A stretch of 64,000 nucleotides of DNA, from assembly GCA_945859605.1 (NCBI GenBank), contig OX243821.1, forward strand, positions 33,709,157 to 33,773,156. The letters are read 5' to 3'. The stretch is from Lumbricus rubellus (taxonomy: Eukaryota; Annelida; Clitellata; Crassiclitellata; Lumbricidae). The position numbers were made by a program, and so were the translations under genes. Below the pieces are notes generated by a model. The model saw only the letters and a list, made by a program, of their open reading frames with translations, did no database searches and was not told where the DNA came from. Below, one piece after another: positions 36,091 through 46,439 of this stretch (position 1 is the first letter of the stretch; each line of letters opens with the position of its first letter).

Positions 36091-39000
36091 TCAGTTCTCA
36101 AGTTCATGACTTCCGGTTGGTTCTCCCGGCGATCTCCAGTTCTGATCGTCAGCAGACCCGTTGCGTAATGGGCATCTGCGTAACAAATGCAAGCTAGAGT
36201 CACAGTAGAAACAGCGGCGCTCCTCGTTTGGCGAATTCCGACCACTGTTTCGCCTCTTCGCCGGACGTGGCGAATTCTGGAAGCAACGCTTCCGGTTCCA
36301 CTGGTTTCCGCTCGGCTCCGGAACAGCACTCCGTACAGCGAACACCCGACCCACGATAGGTTCGCCGTTCACTGGTTGACCGACGTTGTCGCTAGGCGGA
36401 AATTGCTCAACTTCCGGTCCCGCCTGTTGTCGATATCTGCACGAAAAGCTCAAATGTCCGGTCCTATTGCAGATATAACAGCGTCGGTAATCCCTCCAGT
36501 TAGGTCCGTTCGCGTTCGACCAATCATTTCCGGTCGAACCGTTCTGACCTCTCCACGACCCGCGATTATCATAGTCTCTGGATTGTGGCGCTGACCCCGA
36601 TTGTCGATCCAGTTGTCGTTGTATCTGTTCTATCTTCCGTTCCAGATCTTTCACTTTCGGACTCTCTTCTTCTTGAATCGCATTGACGCGACCCTGTCGT
36701 CGCTCGTGCTGCTCGTGGCTACTGACTTCCGCTTTCTGGTAGCCATCCAATCGCATCGCTACTTTGTATGCTTCGTCGAGAGACTTCGGTTCCCGCTCCC
36801 GAATCTTCAGAGCGAGATTTCGATCGCTCAAGGCATCCACGAATGCCCGGATAGCAATGGCTTCACTATGGGCGGTCGACACACCAGGATATGCTCGCGA
36901 CGACAGAATCCTGATATCGTCAACCAGAACTCCCAGATCCTCCTCAGCTTTCTGCTTCCGGGTGCTGAGCTGCGTTTGAAACAGGGCCTGCTGCTCAGCG
37001 GTCCCGTACCGTTCGCGAAGACGTCGAACCAAAGCCGTCCAAGTATCCACGTTCGACTCGCTCAGCAAGTGAGTCGCCGGTTCGACTAAGGAGACGACCA
37101 GTTGATTAAATTTCTCTTCGTCCGACCAGTCATTGTTCTTTGCGCATACGGTGAACTTGCGCAAAAAGACTTCCACATCCGTCCTTCCGCTGTACGATCC
37201 AAGTTTCGCCCATTGCTTCGGTTTAGGAGGCGAAGCCGACGACGATTTGACCTCAGCCACTTTATTGATCGTTGACGCAGTTGCTTCCGGTTCCTTTCTC
37301 GTTCCCACAATGCTACTCGTCGGAAGTTCCCAGTCGCCGGTTGTCTGCGTTGCAACGGATGTCATAGGGACTGTTTTGGCGGGGCCGACGGAAGCGTTGA
37401 CAGGCGCCAGCACCTTCGTCTCATTTACCGCCGACATCGCCGCTTTATTGTCGTCGGTTGTTTCACCTTTATTCAGATACGTCGGTTTCAAAAGCGCTTG
37501 ACGAGGCAGTTCGACGTCACGACTAAATCCAAAATTCTGAGCGCCGAGACATGAGCTCATCCTCGCCGACTCCACAACGGTCGGCCACCGAGGAGAGGCG
37601 ACGTCGCTGGGTCGAGGCGGATTGAGACAGCGAAGCGGATCGAGCCACACCCGGTTGTCGATGCTGCTGTAGAGCGCGTTCGGAGCGTAGTTCGGAGCGT
37701 AGTTCGGAGCAGCCATCCATGACACGTATGGATGCTCAATGTGTGCGCTCGGTTGCATCCAGTCGGCCGCCGTAGTTGCCACTGGACCGGGTCGAGGGTC
37801 GGGTCGAAGGTCGGGTCGAGCGTAATCTCGACCAACCATAGTCGAAGTAACCAGCCCATCGTAGTTGGGCCCGGAGTGATAGGTCGGCATTCCCGACGTG
37901 GATTGGAAAGCGTCGACCCGATTTGACGTCACTTCCGTTCTTGGCTGACCCGCGTGCACGAACGATTCATGCATCCTCCATTGCGGATCAGGTCGAGGAT
38001 AATCCACGTGAGAGGGCGAGGAAGAGGCCAAAGGAACTGGGTTGACCTTATCACCCCCCTCCCACAATTTATGATCAATCGGTTTATTTATTTCAAAATT
38101 TCTAGACTCCGATTGCTGTGCTGCTTGCATTCTTTTATCAATTATTTTCACAGTTTTAGGTCTAGATTCCATTATTTTGCTAACTTCAATGTCTATGCTA
38201 CCATCATCAGACAAAATCTCTACATTATCAGAAAATTCCCTTTCCTTCCTTCTTTCAAAAGATAATGCAGTTTCTCTTCTTCCGGCATTTTCCGTTTCCT
38301 CTTCCTCGTCAAAATCTCTAGAACTAATTCGACCCCACTGGCTGGGACCAATTGTAACGCCCGCCCCTGCGTACGCTCCCGGAGTCGCCACTTCCGGTCC
38401 AACGCGCGAAGGGACCGCGTACTGTTGTGAGTCGTAGTCCAGAGAGATAGAGGGAGGAAGGGAGGCGGTGGCTCCCGGGTTCGAACTCCGTCCGGACTGA
38501 GGCGGCCAAGCCCCTCGGGCTCCTACCGCTTTATATGAAATAGGAGCTTTGCTCAGCAGTCGCTCGCTCCTCCGTAATATACCAGGGTTGGGCGGTAAGG
38601 CGAAGTCTTTGGGCCTGGCACCCGAACTCTCTTCCAGGCCGATGGTCGAGTGGTAAGGCGCGTCTACAGTAATCGCAGTGGTGCAGGTACCAAGGTTCGA
38701 ACTCACAACAGATTTCTGCGTTGGTATGGGCGATTCTAACCGTTCAATGCGAGCCACGACCTCCGTTAGAGCTTCTCTTACATTATAATGTACTGCAGAG
38801 ATTTCCTCTCTGACATTATCCCGTACCGAGGCAATTGCCTCTTGTGTATTTATAGCATTAGCTTTAAACTCTGTTCTGACAGAAGAAATAGCCTCTTGAG
38901 TATCTCTGGCATTAGCCTGTATGGCATCTTGCGTGGACCTAGCATTCATTTGCATAGTTGCCTGCACATCAGTTTTCATAGAAGCCATGGCTTCTTGGGA

Positions 39001-39102
39001 GGACTTAGAATTCGTTTGTATGGCCTCTAGTAAAATGCCTATCTCCAACGCAGATGGTGGTCTAGAGGGCTGCGAGGGCGTTGATGCTCCGCTTCTATCC
39101 AT
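36091..39102 (-). CDS. Gag protein of the Gag-only LTR element; ORF begins inside the 5' LTR
   Basis: It encodes 1003 residues from an ATG with strong context (GCCATGG); an upstream in-frame TTG is not preferred. Residues 1-250 are encoded by the LTR itself. The frame then crosses the LTR edge at 38353 and reads through the primer-binding site (residues IGPSQWG). Features: coiled-coil-like region ~15-120; a long low-complexity middle; a retrotransposon gag domain ~625-775 (starting WAKLGSYSGRTDVEVFLRKF); and CCHC knuckles CYICNRTGHLSFSC (~873) and CFYCDSSLHLLRRC (~965). The protein would package element RNA, with enzymes supplied by an autonomous relative. No pol follows. The ORF is intact, and the diverged relative at 58028 keeps the LTR-encoded part open. 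Confidence 0.88.
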   Translation of the reverse strand: MDRSGASTPSQPSRPPSALEIGILLEAIQTNSKSSQEAMASMKTDVQATMQMNARSTQDAIQANARDTQEAISSVRTEFKANAINTQEAIASVRDNVREEISAVHYNVREALTEVVARIERLESPIPTQKSVVSSNLGTCTTAITVDAPYHSTIGLEESSGARPKDFALPPNPGILRRSERLLSKAPISYKAVGARGAWPPQSGRSSNPGATASLPPSISLDYDSQQYAVPSRVGPEVATPGAYAGAGVTIGPSQWGRISSRDFDEEEETENAGRRETALSFERRKEREFSDNVEILSDDGSIDIEVSKIMESRPKTVKIIDKRMQAAQQSESRNFEINKPIDHKLWEGGDKVNPVPLASSSPSHVDYPRPDPQWRMHESFVHAGQPRTEVTSNRVDAFQSTSGMPTYHSGPNYDGLVTSTMVGRDYARPDLRPDPRPGPVATTAADWMQPSAHIEHPYVSWMAAPNYAPNYAPNALYSSIDNRVWLDPLRCLNPPRPSDVASPRWPTVVESARMSSCLGAQNFGFSRDVELPRQALLKPTYLNKGETTDDNKAAMSAVNETKVLAPVNASVGPAKTVPMTSVATQTTGDWELPTSSIVGTRKEPEATASTINKVAEVKSSSASPPKPKQWAKLGSYSGRTDVEVFLRKFTVCAKNNDWSDEEKFNQLVVSLVEPATHLLSESNVDTWTALVRRLRERYGTAEQQALFQTQLSTRKQKAEEDLGVLVDDIRILSSRAYPGVSTAHSEAIAIRAFVDALSDRNLALKIREREPKSLDEAYKVAMRLDGYQKAEVSSHEQHERRQGRVNAIQEEESPKVKDLERKIEQIQRQLDRQSGSAPQSRDYDNRGSWRGQNGSTGNDWSNANGPNWRDYRRCYICNRTGHLSFSCRYRQQAGPEVEQFPPSDNVGQPVNGEPIVGRVFAVRSAVPEPSGNQWNRKRCFQNSPRPAKRRNSGRNSPNEERRCFYCDSSLHLLRRCPLRNGSADDQNWRSPGEPTGSHELEN
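38333..38350 (-). promoter_or_regulatory. candidate primer-binding site of the Gag-only element
   Basis: On minus, TGGTCCCAGCCAGTGGGG starts two bases inside the 5' LTR edge, a usual spacing. It is translated as part of gag. I cannot name the tRNA. Confidence 0.55.
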
Positions 39103-40456
39103 GGCGCTATACAAGTTCTGGTTATGTCAAATCCTAACGCTAGCAAGAAGTAAGTCCGAAAGTTTAATCAATGAATCTTATTATTTTTAGAAACATGTAA
39201 TAATTATTCACAATGTTAATCAACAGCTTACAGTTTAAAGCAACTGATAATAATATGCAACACAATTCAAACAGACCTCAATCGGAGCAGACAAATGGTA
39301 TCCCCAATTTTGTACTTAGGTGCCAATCTTAATTTCTCTGCCCAACAGATCAATATAATTTTATAATGAAAACCCAAGTAAAATTGTACCTTCTACTATA
39401 GACACAGGACAAGGACGACGATATGCGAGGAAAGGCGCAGATGGAGCGTCGAATCCAGAGCGTGCGTCGACGATAAGTGACTCCGAGGAATCCGCAACAA
39501 TCGACGCTGACAGGACGCTAAAACCGAGCTGACACGTCGAGAACAGGGAATCCACGAACAGATATTTTAATAATCGATTGACGCCCTTAGGCAAACTGCA
39601 CAGAAGATATCGACGACAGAAGAAAATCCTGAAAACCGAGCGGTTCCGTTCCACACGAAAGAAAGATCAAAAAAACCGAACGAACGACTTAACTCAGAAT
39701 CCGTAAAGAACAAACGTGACAACGCAATAACTCAGACGTCGAATACACGCCGACTTATATAAACTGTTTCGTTTCTAAAATAATCAAACTCCGATTTCGT
39801 AACTTGCTCTCCAGAGCTACACGTCTATCCTCATCGAAATCCGTCGTGAATCTGCCGCAACTCTCTTCTGAGCTCTGAGCGCGGTCCTTTATAGGCCTCG
39901 AGTGACGTAGGACGCTATCTACTGCGCATGCGCCAAAAGCACTGCACGAGCTAGTGATCCCGCAGACACTGTGTGCACAGACTCAAGCGAGCAGCGCAAT
40001 GGAAGACTACTGTACACGCCTGTCCTGCATGCACAGCCTACACACGGCCGCCGTGTATTGCTCTGTCCGTCTGGTTATCTGTGTATACGTGCTGTTGTGT
40101 CAACCTTTCTATCAGCCTGCGTGTCCGCCCGCCCGTATCTGTCTGTCGCTTCGGCCGACCTCTCTTCCTCTCTTTCGGCCGACCCTCCATTCGCTGAGCG
40201 TATGCAAGAAGCGATCAATAACGTGGTAACTATGGCGACGGCTTACGTCACTACCTTGCACTCGTGGCAAGCACGATCTCAATATTAAAATCTAGGTCAC
40301 CAATATTATCTAGGTCACCGAATGCAGCTCCAAAAATAATAATATTATATATATATCAGACCACAAAAATACCAAGGGATCCAAAAATATATAATATAAT
40401 ATAATATTATATTACCACTAAAATTCCGTAGCGTCTAGTTATACGCAAACGCTACA
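38353..40456 (-). repeat. 5' LTR of the Gag-only element, copy 1
   Basis: It is 2104 bp. About 1350 bp lie upstream of the Gag ATG (39102), followed by 750 bp of Gag coding sequence. It also holds an AGGTCACC direct repeat near 40293-40320 and an NRF1-like palindrome at 39923-39934. Confidence 0.93.
39923..39934. promoter_or_regulatory. NRF1-like palindrome in the 5' LTR
   Basis: TGCGCATGCGCC lies about 820 bp upstream of the Gag ATG. It is conserved in all three LTR copies. The function is inferred. Confidence 0.45.
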
Positions 40457-41846
40457 AATTTATAAACTGCAGAGGGCTGTGATCGGTGTACACAATCACC
40501 GTAGACGAACCAAAGTACACGCTGAACGCCTTGACAGCAACCACAAGAGACAGCGCCTCTTTCTCCACAGTCGAGTAGCCAATCTCGTACGGACGCAACT
40601 TCCGACTCAAATACGCGATCGGATGTTCCAAACCATCCACAACCTGAAACAAACAACTACCCACACACAAGTGAGAAGCATCGACTCCCAAACAAAATTG
40701 CTTAGAGTAATCAGGTGGACGCAAGATAGGCCTAGAAGCCAACCTAGACTTCAGATCCACAAACGCTTTCTGACAATCAACGGTCCACACAAACTTTACA
40801 TTCTTTTTCAACAACTGTGTTAAAGGTAAAGTTACATCAGCAAAATGAGGCAGAAATTTTCGAAAATATCCTGCAAGACCTAACAAAGATTGCACCTGTT
40901 TCTTATGCTTCGGAACAGGAAAATTAAGCAAAACCTCAACCTTCTGCGTTCTAGGCCTAACGCAATTTAAGCTCAGATGATGCCCCAAAAAATCAACCTC
41001 AGCATTCGCAAATTCACACTTCATGACGTTCAAAGTCAAATTAGCATCGCGAACACGCTCCAACACCCTGCGCAAGTGTACCATGTGTGCATCCCAACTA
41101 CCACTGAAAATAATGACGTCATCTAAATATGCGTCACAGAATTTTTCCAAACGAGCAAAAACCTTCTTAACTAAGGCACTGAATGAAGCCGGACTATTCC
41201 GGAGCCCAAAAGGTAGACGCAAATACTCATAATGACCACTAGGCGTCACAAAACCTGTCAAAGGAATTGAATCCTCCTCCATGGCTATCTGATAATAACC
41301 TTTTGTCATATCTAATTTCGTCATGACACGTGCACCTCCCACTCTATCAATCAAAGTCTCAATGCGTGGCATCGGAAAAGGATTTGGCACCGTGACCTCA
41401 TTTAATTTCCTGAAATCCGTGACCAATCGATAAGTACCACCAGGCTTAGGGACCATTAAGATAGGTGCAGCCCACGGACTATCACTTTCCCGAATTACTC
41501 CAGCTTGTAATAAAGACTGAATCTCTTCTTGTACCACCTGTGTTTTTTCCGGGTGCAGACGATACGGACGCTGTTGAATAGGCCTCACTCCCGCAACCAA
41601 CTCGATCTTGTGTTTCACCAACGTTGTCACACCAGGCGTCTCACTGAAATTTGACTCAAAATCAGACAACAACTGAATTAAATCATTAGCCTGATGTGAA
41701 TCCAAATGTTCCAATTTAACATGCTGTAACACTGAACCTTTCATCTTATCCTCAATCACTTTCACATGTAAAACGTCTCTGACCTGAGACACAACATCAT
41801 CAGACAACATCCTATTGTTAAATTTCCTCCTCAAATTTACATGCAC
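40457..41846 (-). pseudogene. reverse transcriptase / RNase H of element 2, split in RNase H
   Basis: This is the second pol frame of element 2. It shows gypsy-type reverse transcriptase blocks: VVQEEIQSLLQAGVIRESDS, then LVTDFRKLNEVT, LPFGLRNSPASF and the catalytic YLDD (~residue 240). RNase H follows with VDASH (~388), VEKEALSLV and YTDHSPLQF (~455). The frame is broken immediately after this last catalytic Asp region by the Gag-only element; the C-terminal tail is at 30100-30234. It overlaps the upstream gag-integrase ORF by 29 nt in the +1 frame, so expression needs a +1 shift or the upstream frame carries a one-base lesion. Confidence 0.88.
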
Positions 41847-44800
41847 TACTCTTTTGAGACTTGCGTCTATCAGGAGTGTTTACCAAATAATCGACTGGAC
41901 CCAATCTCTTAACTACCACATACGGACCACAAAACTTCGCCAGCAAAGGTTTCCCAACCAAAGGTAACAACAGTAAGACATGATCACCCTCCTGAAATTC
42001 AACAATCTTTGCATCTTTATCATACAAAACTTTCGAATTCATCTTAGCAATATGCTCATTTTCATTTGCTAGTTTCACCGAATCATGGATCCTAGTGCGT
42101 AAATCCAACACAAAATCAATGAGATTAGTCTTCTTTAGACCATACACAATATCATCCTTCAACCAAGAATTCTTAATTAATTGCAAAGGACCTTTAACAT
42201 TTCTGCCAAACATCAAATCGAAAGGAGAAAATCCTAAACCCTGAACGGGTACTTCTCTATAAGCAAACAAAACCAAAGGAAGTATGTCATCCCAATCCTC
42301 ATCACTATCATCAAGTGCTGCTTTGATCATATTTTTCAAACAACCATGAAATTTTTCTAAATTTCCATTTGTCTGAGGCCTGAATGGAGAACAATGTATG
42401 TGGTTTATCTGCAACTCGTGAAATAAAACTTGTTCTAAGTCTGAATTGAACTCGGAACCACAATCAGAAAGAATTTCGTCAGGAAACCCAAACATACCAA
42501 ACGCATGCAACAAACACCTTCTCACATCCATAGCTGTATGGTTTCTTAACGGATAAGCTAAAGGGTAATGTGTAGCCAAATCCATCATTGTCAAGATAAA
42601 TCTATTACCCGAAACCTTACATTTGCTCAGTGGACCAACAATGTCAATCGCCACACGACTCCAAAGAACACCAATGACAGGTAGACTAATTAAAGGAACC
42701 TTGTTCAACCTTGCACCCTTTCCCAATCGTTGACAAATACTGCAAGTTCTACAGAACTCTTTAACGTCCTTCTGTACACCAGGCCAATAAAAATGCCGAC
42801 ACAATCTATCATAAGTCTTTTTCATTCCCAAATGACCAGAGAGTGGGATATTATGCGCCACCTTTAACAATGTAAGCCGTAATACTCTAGGGACAATGAT
42901 CTGAGTAATGCCCATCCCAGGAGGCCTACACTCTTCCTTCCATTTACGTATCAACACTCCATTGACAACATGAAATCCAACATCATTCGCTTCAACGTCA
43001 AACTGTACAACGGAGTCAAACATCTGTTTCAATGTTATGTCTTCATGTTGCAACTCAATCAAACGAGTACGTGAAACAATACCATGACCAGAATCATTCG
43101 TGTCAGCATCAAGATATAAATCAGACACGTCAATAACTTCACCCTTTGTATACAATGTATGGTCTTGTATATTTGTATCTGTATTGTCTTGTATATCGTC
43201 CACAATGTTATCGTCAACAGAATTCAGCTCCACACACACCTCATCACGTACACTAATTGGCGGCGGCAGATCCACACCAAAACTATTATCCGCCACGCTC
43301 GACTGAACCTCATTCACGCTTCGCCTCGCTTGAGCGCGCGTCACAACATTAACAGCTTTAGGCACACAGACACAAAGATCGTTACCTAATAAAACTCCAA
43401 CATGGGAAGGGATGCTATCTAACAATCCAAACAAACACACGCCATTCACAAGATCACTCTCAATACACACCTCAACCAACGGTACACGAAAAGCCGGCCC
43501 AGATATACCCTGAATCAAACGTGTCTCACCCGTATCAACAAACTCATTAGCATTCAAAACTTGCTTCGAAATTACAGACTGCAAACAAGCCGTATCTCGC
43601 AATAAAGACACTGCACGCTTCGAGTGATTTGGACCACAAACAAATCCTACTTGACAAAATGCTCCATACTGATCATGAACATCATCCAATACATTAGAAC
43701 ATTCATGTACCCCATCAGTAACCTTCGTACGCACACATTCACAACCATTATCCACCAACTGAATACTAGCAGGTTCATTGCCTGGATGATAGGAGTGTCC
43801 ATAAGAATGCGCACCATTATGACCATAGGACTGTGACTGACCATAAGACATCTGACCCTGTGACTGATTTCGACTCCATTTGTTCCTTAACTTGAAACAA
43901 TTCGACATGTGATGAGTACCATGACAATAAGCACAATTCAACGACGGCGAAAAACTATTCGAACCACTCCCACGTTTAGACGACTTCTTCCCATCTCCAA
44001 TTGAACCATTAAACTTTGAATTTTGAAAATTTCGTGTTTCAAAAATTTGCCCACCGAACGAATTTTCACGACGCTCCAAACGCGGACTTCCGTAAGTCTG
44101 CACACGTTGCGTTTTATACAACACGGTGAATTCATCCGCCAATTTAGCACATTCCATGAGACTTCGTGGTCGACGGTCTATAACCCAACGATGTAACTCG
44201 GACGGAAGACTTTTAGTGAATTGTTCAATTTTGATCACCTCTAATAATCGCGGTAAATCTTCCAACGCCTCCTCGCCTTTTAACCAACTATTGAATGGAA
44301 TTCCCAGCCGAAAAGCAAAATTGTAATAGGTTTCAAGGTCACCTTTTACCAAAGCACGAAACCTCTGTCGGTAGTGTTCAGGGACTTTCGAATAAGCGAG
44401 TAAAACAGCTTTCTTCAAAACCTCATAATCTTGACAATCCTCAATTGACAAATCTGCAAAAACCTGACTAGCTTTTCCTTGCAATTTAGTAGACAATAAA
44501 CTTGCCCATTTCTCTTTTGGAAAATTATGTATCTCCGCTGACTTTTCAAACGAAATCAAAAAATTCTCAATATTCTTTTCATCAAACATTGGTATTAATT
44601 TCAAAGCTGTTGGAAAATGAAATTTCGCGGTTTTTACTGTTTCTTCGACGTTTGTATCACTTACATGTAAATCTTTAAGATTTAACTCATGCCTTCTCTG
44701 AGCCTCTCTTTCCTCCATATCCCAACGCATTTTCTTCTCCTCCACATCTCTTCTTTCTCTATCCTTCTCTCTTTCTCTATCCTTCTCTCTTTCATCATAC

Positions 44801-45339
44801 TCTCTTCGTTTCATCTCCGCTTCCAACTCCATAGCCACCCTCTTCTGTTCCGCCTCTATTTCCATCTTCTTCTGTTCCGCCTCTATTTCCATAGCCACCT
44901 TCTTCTGTTCCGCCTCTATTTCCATCTTCTTCTGTTCCGCCTCTATTTCCATAGCCACCTTCTTCTGTTCCGCCTCTATTTCCATCTTCTTCTGTTCCGC
45001 CTCTATTTCAATCTTCTTCACTTCCACGTCTAACCTTCTTTGTTCCACTTCTCGTTCCATCTCCATCTTTTTAAGTTCATACTCTCTCTGTTCCTTCCTG
45101 TCCTCCAACTCCTTCAATGCTTTTAATTCTACAGATTTTGATTTGATTTTCAATTGTTCTTCTTTAGAGACGGACGGAGATACAGTTTTCAATAGAACCT
45201 TTTGCATTTGAATTTTCGACAACGCCTTAGATTCGAAACCCAATTTATCCATTTCAACTCTCAATTCTTCTACCGACATTTCCACAATATCGTCCGACGT
45301 TAACGGTACCGACACTATCGAAGTTCCTGGTGAAGCCAT
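41818..45339 (-). CDS. Gag-protease-integrase polyprotein of element 2
   Basis: It encodes 1173 residues from an ATG (MASPGTS). Residues ~60-245 are a highly charged coiled coil with an array of MEIEAEQKK repeats (~115-160). A gag region follows (LIPMFDEKNIENFLISFEKS at ~250 onward), then a CCHC-like knuckle CAYCHGTHHMSNC (~468) and a protease-like RDTACLQSV (~580). The integrase has HHCC (SGHLGMKKTYD to CRTCSICQR, ~825-870), catalytic D (AIDIVGP, ~898), D (LSDCGSEF, ~958) and E (GNLEKFHG, ~993), and a GPY-type CGPYVVV near the C-terminus. There is no reverse transcriptase in this frame; it follows downstream. All key residues are present and the ORF is uninterrupted. Confidence 0.9.
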   Translation of the reverse strand: MASPGTSIVSVPLTSDDIVEMSVEELRVEMDKLGFESKALSKIQMQKVLLKTVSPSVSKEEQLKIKSKSVELKALKELEDRKEQREYELKKMEMEREVEQRRLDVEVKKIEIEAEQKKMEIEAEQKKVAMEIEAEQKKMEIEAEQKKVAMEIEAEQKKMEIEAEQKRVAMELEAEMKRREYDEREKDREREKDRERRDVEEKKMRWDMEEREAQRRHELNLKDLHVSDTNVEETVKTAKFHFPTALKLIPMFDEKNIENFLISFEKSAEIHNFPKEKWASLLSTKLQGKASQVFADLSIEDCQDYEVLKKAVLLAYSKVPEHYRQRFRALVKGDLETYYNFAFRLGIPFNSWLKGEEALEDLPRLLEVIKIEQFTKSLPSELHRWVIDRRPRSLMECAKLADEFTVLYKTQRVQTYGSPRLERRENSFGGQIFETRNFQNSKFNGSIGDGKKSSKRGSGSNSFSPSLNCAYCHGTHHMSNCFKLRNKWSRNQSQGQMSYGQSQSYGHNGAHSYGHSYHPGNEPASIQLVDNGCECVRTKVTDGVHECSNVLDDVHDQYGAFCQVGFVCGPNHSKRAVSLLRDTACLQSVISKQVLNANEFVDTGETRLIQGISGPAFRVPLVEVCIESDLVNGVCLFGLLDSIPSHVGVLLGNDLCVCVPKAVNVVTRAQARRSVNEVQSSVADNSFGVDLPPPISVRDEVCVELNSVDDNIVDDIQDNTDTNIQDHTLYTKGEVIDVSDLYLDADTNDSGHGIVSRTRLIELQHEDITLKQMFDSVVQFDVEANDVGFHVVNGVLIRKWKEECRPPGMGITQIIVPRVLRLTLLKVAHNIPLSGHLGMKKTYDRLCRHFYWPGVQKDVKEFCRTCSICQRLGKGARLNKVPLISLPVIGVLWSRVAIDIVGPLSKCKVSGNRFILTMMDLATHYPLAYPLRNHTAMDVRRCLLHAFGMFGFPDEILSDCGSEFNSDLEQVLFHELQINHIHCSPFRPQTNGNLEKFHGCLKNMIKAALDDSDEDWDDILPLVLFAYREVPVQGLGFSPFDLMFGRNVKGPLQLIKNSWLKDDIVYGLKKTNLIDFVLDLRTRIHDSVKLANENEHIAKMNSKVLYDKDAKIVEFQEGDHVLLLLPLVGKPLLAKFCGPYVVVKRLGPVDYLVNTPDRRKSQKSSACKFEEEI

Positions 45340-45617
45340 GTTACAATACTTTCAGAATTTTGCACACCGCTGTTAACGCACGCGAAATTGACACACAAAT
45401 TCCTACGCTGGCGTCCAAATGTCTCTGGACAACGTCAAACCATGAAACTCCTCAAAAATATAAAACTATCCACCATGCACTTACATACACGCGTGACCAG
45501 TCCAATGACTTTCTCAGCGCACCCAATCACAAAAACTCGATATCAAACTCTAAATACGCACTCCAACGAGTTAATCACTCCTCTCAGTGCACAAAACCTT
45601 GACCCAACTAAAATACA

Positions 45618-45635
45618 GACCGGGACGAGCCCCCA
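45618..45635 (-). promoter_or_regulatory. primer-binding site of element 2, tRNA-Pro type
   Basis: On minus, TGGGGGCTCGTCCCGGTC starts two bases after the 5' LTR. Its first 13 bases match the complement of the 3' end of animal tRNA-Pro. Confidence 0.75.
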
Positions 45636-45637
45636 TT

Positions 45638-46143
45638 TGTTAGAAGTCCCGTGACTCTATGGTTCGAACTTCTAAATACTCTAAGGGGAAAATGGATTCT
45701 CGCTAAATAAATCAAAAAGACAGTTTCGTAAAATGTAAAAGATATAATGAAACAAAAACATACACGATAAAATACAAGAATTGGAGAGAAGATTAACATA
45801 CGTGACCCTGTCGTTACCGTAATACACGAACGCAGCACGGCATAAGAAACACGTCACCGAACACGACTGACAGGACCAGACATGGTTCGAGTATGCAAAC
45901 GTCTTCAAAAGGAGAATTCGTCTTCAACACCAAAATGATCAACGGGATCACGAATTCGCCTCCACAATTTCTACAGCCCAATTCCGACCTTTGCAAACAG
46001 AACTACGCCTTTTATCAAGTTCCTTAGACAGCCACTCCTCCATCTCACATGAGGTGGAGTAAATAGGTCTCATGACCTTTACACGGGTTAGAGCTGCTAT
46101 CAAATATATAGTAACAGCTTACTACATATAGCAGAATCTAACA
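45638..46143 (-). repeat. 5' LTR of element 2
   Basis: It is 506 bp and nearly identical to 29070-29576. It lies upstream of gag on the minus strand. Confidence 0.92.
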
Positions 46144-46439
46144 ACATATTAAACACCTCTTTTTAATATTATAATTTTTCTATTTAATGAAGACTTTGTG
46201 GCTATGATTCAGTTTTTTTTCACTGGTCACCATCTAACGGTATGAATATTCACAAATAAAATTATACAGAAATACAATGATGAACCGAAAGAAGTGGTGC
46301 CAGACCAAAGATCCGGACAAAGAAGGAGGTCGACGTCAGCCATCTTTGTTGGAAATGTTCCTCACATTTCCTTAATAAAATCCTTAACTAGAACGACATA
46401 GATCTAACTCTACGTGTTGAAAGGCCATATTAACGTTTG

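Larger units (their letters stand above)
30235..40456 (-). mobile_element. Gag-only non-autonomous LTR retrotransposon (TR-GAG-like), copy 1
   Basis: Two 2104-bp LTRs (plus-strand TGTAACGCCC...CGCTACA) flank a 6.0-kb interior. AATT flanks both sides as a 4-bp duplication (30231-30234, 40457-40460). The minus strand encodes one 1003-residue Gag with two CCHC knuckles and no protease, reverse transcriptase or integrase. The remaining 3.75 kb of interior is noncoding. Plant elements of this design are called TR-GAG. I noticed one substitution between the LTRs (31989 C, 40107 T), so insertion was very recent. The element sits in the RNase H domain of element 2. A diverged relative starts at 58028. 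Confidence 0.88.
29070..46143 (-). mobile_element. Gmr1-like Ty3/gypsy LTR retrotransposon (element 2), split by a Gag-only LTR element
   Basis: LTRs of 506-507 bp, TGTTAG...CTAACA, flank a minus-strand element. ACAT flanks both sides as a 4-bp duplication (29066-29069, 46144-46147). The reading order on minus is Gag, CCHC, protease-like, integrase, then reverse transcriptase and RNase H, again integrase first. Removing the nested element at 30235-40456 and one AATT leaves about 6.85 kb. The LTRs differ by only a few bases near the right end, so the element is young. It appears intact apart from the nested insertion and a frame change between integrase and reverse transcriptase. Confidence 0.92.

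Noticed and set aside
36187..38437. Plus-strand frames opposite the Gag gene (up to 162 codons)
   Set aside because: Antisense shadows of the intact minus-strand Gag ORF, with no motifs of their own.
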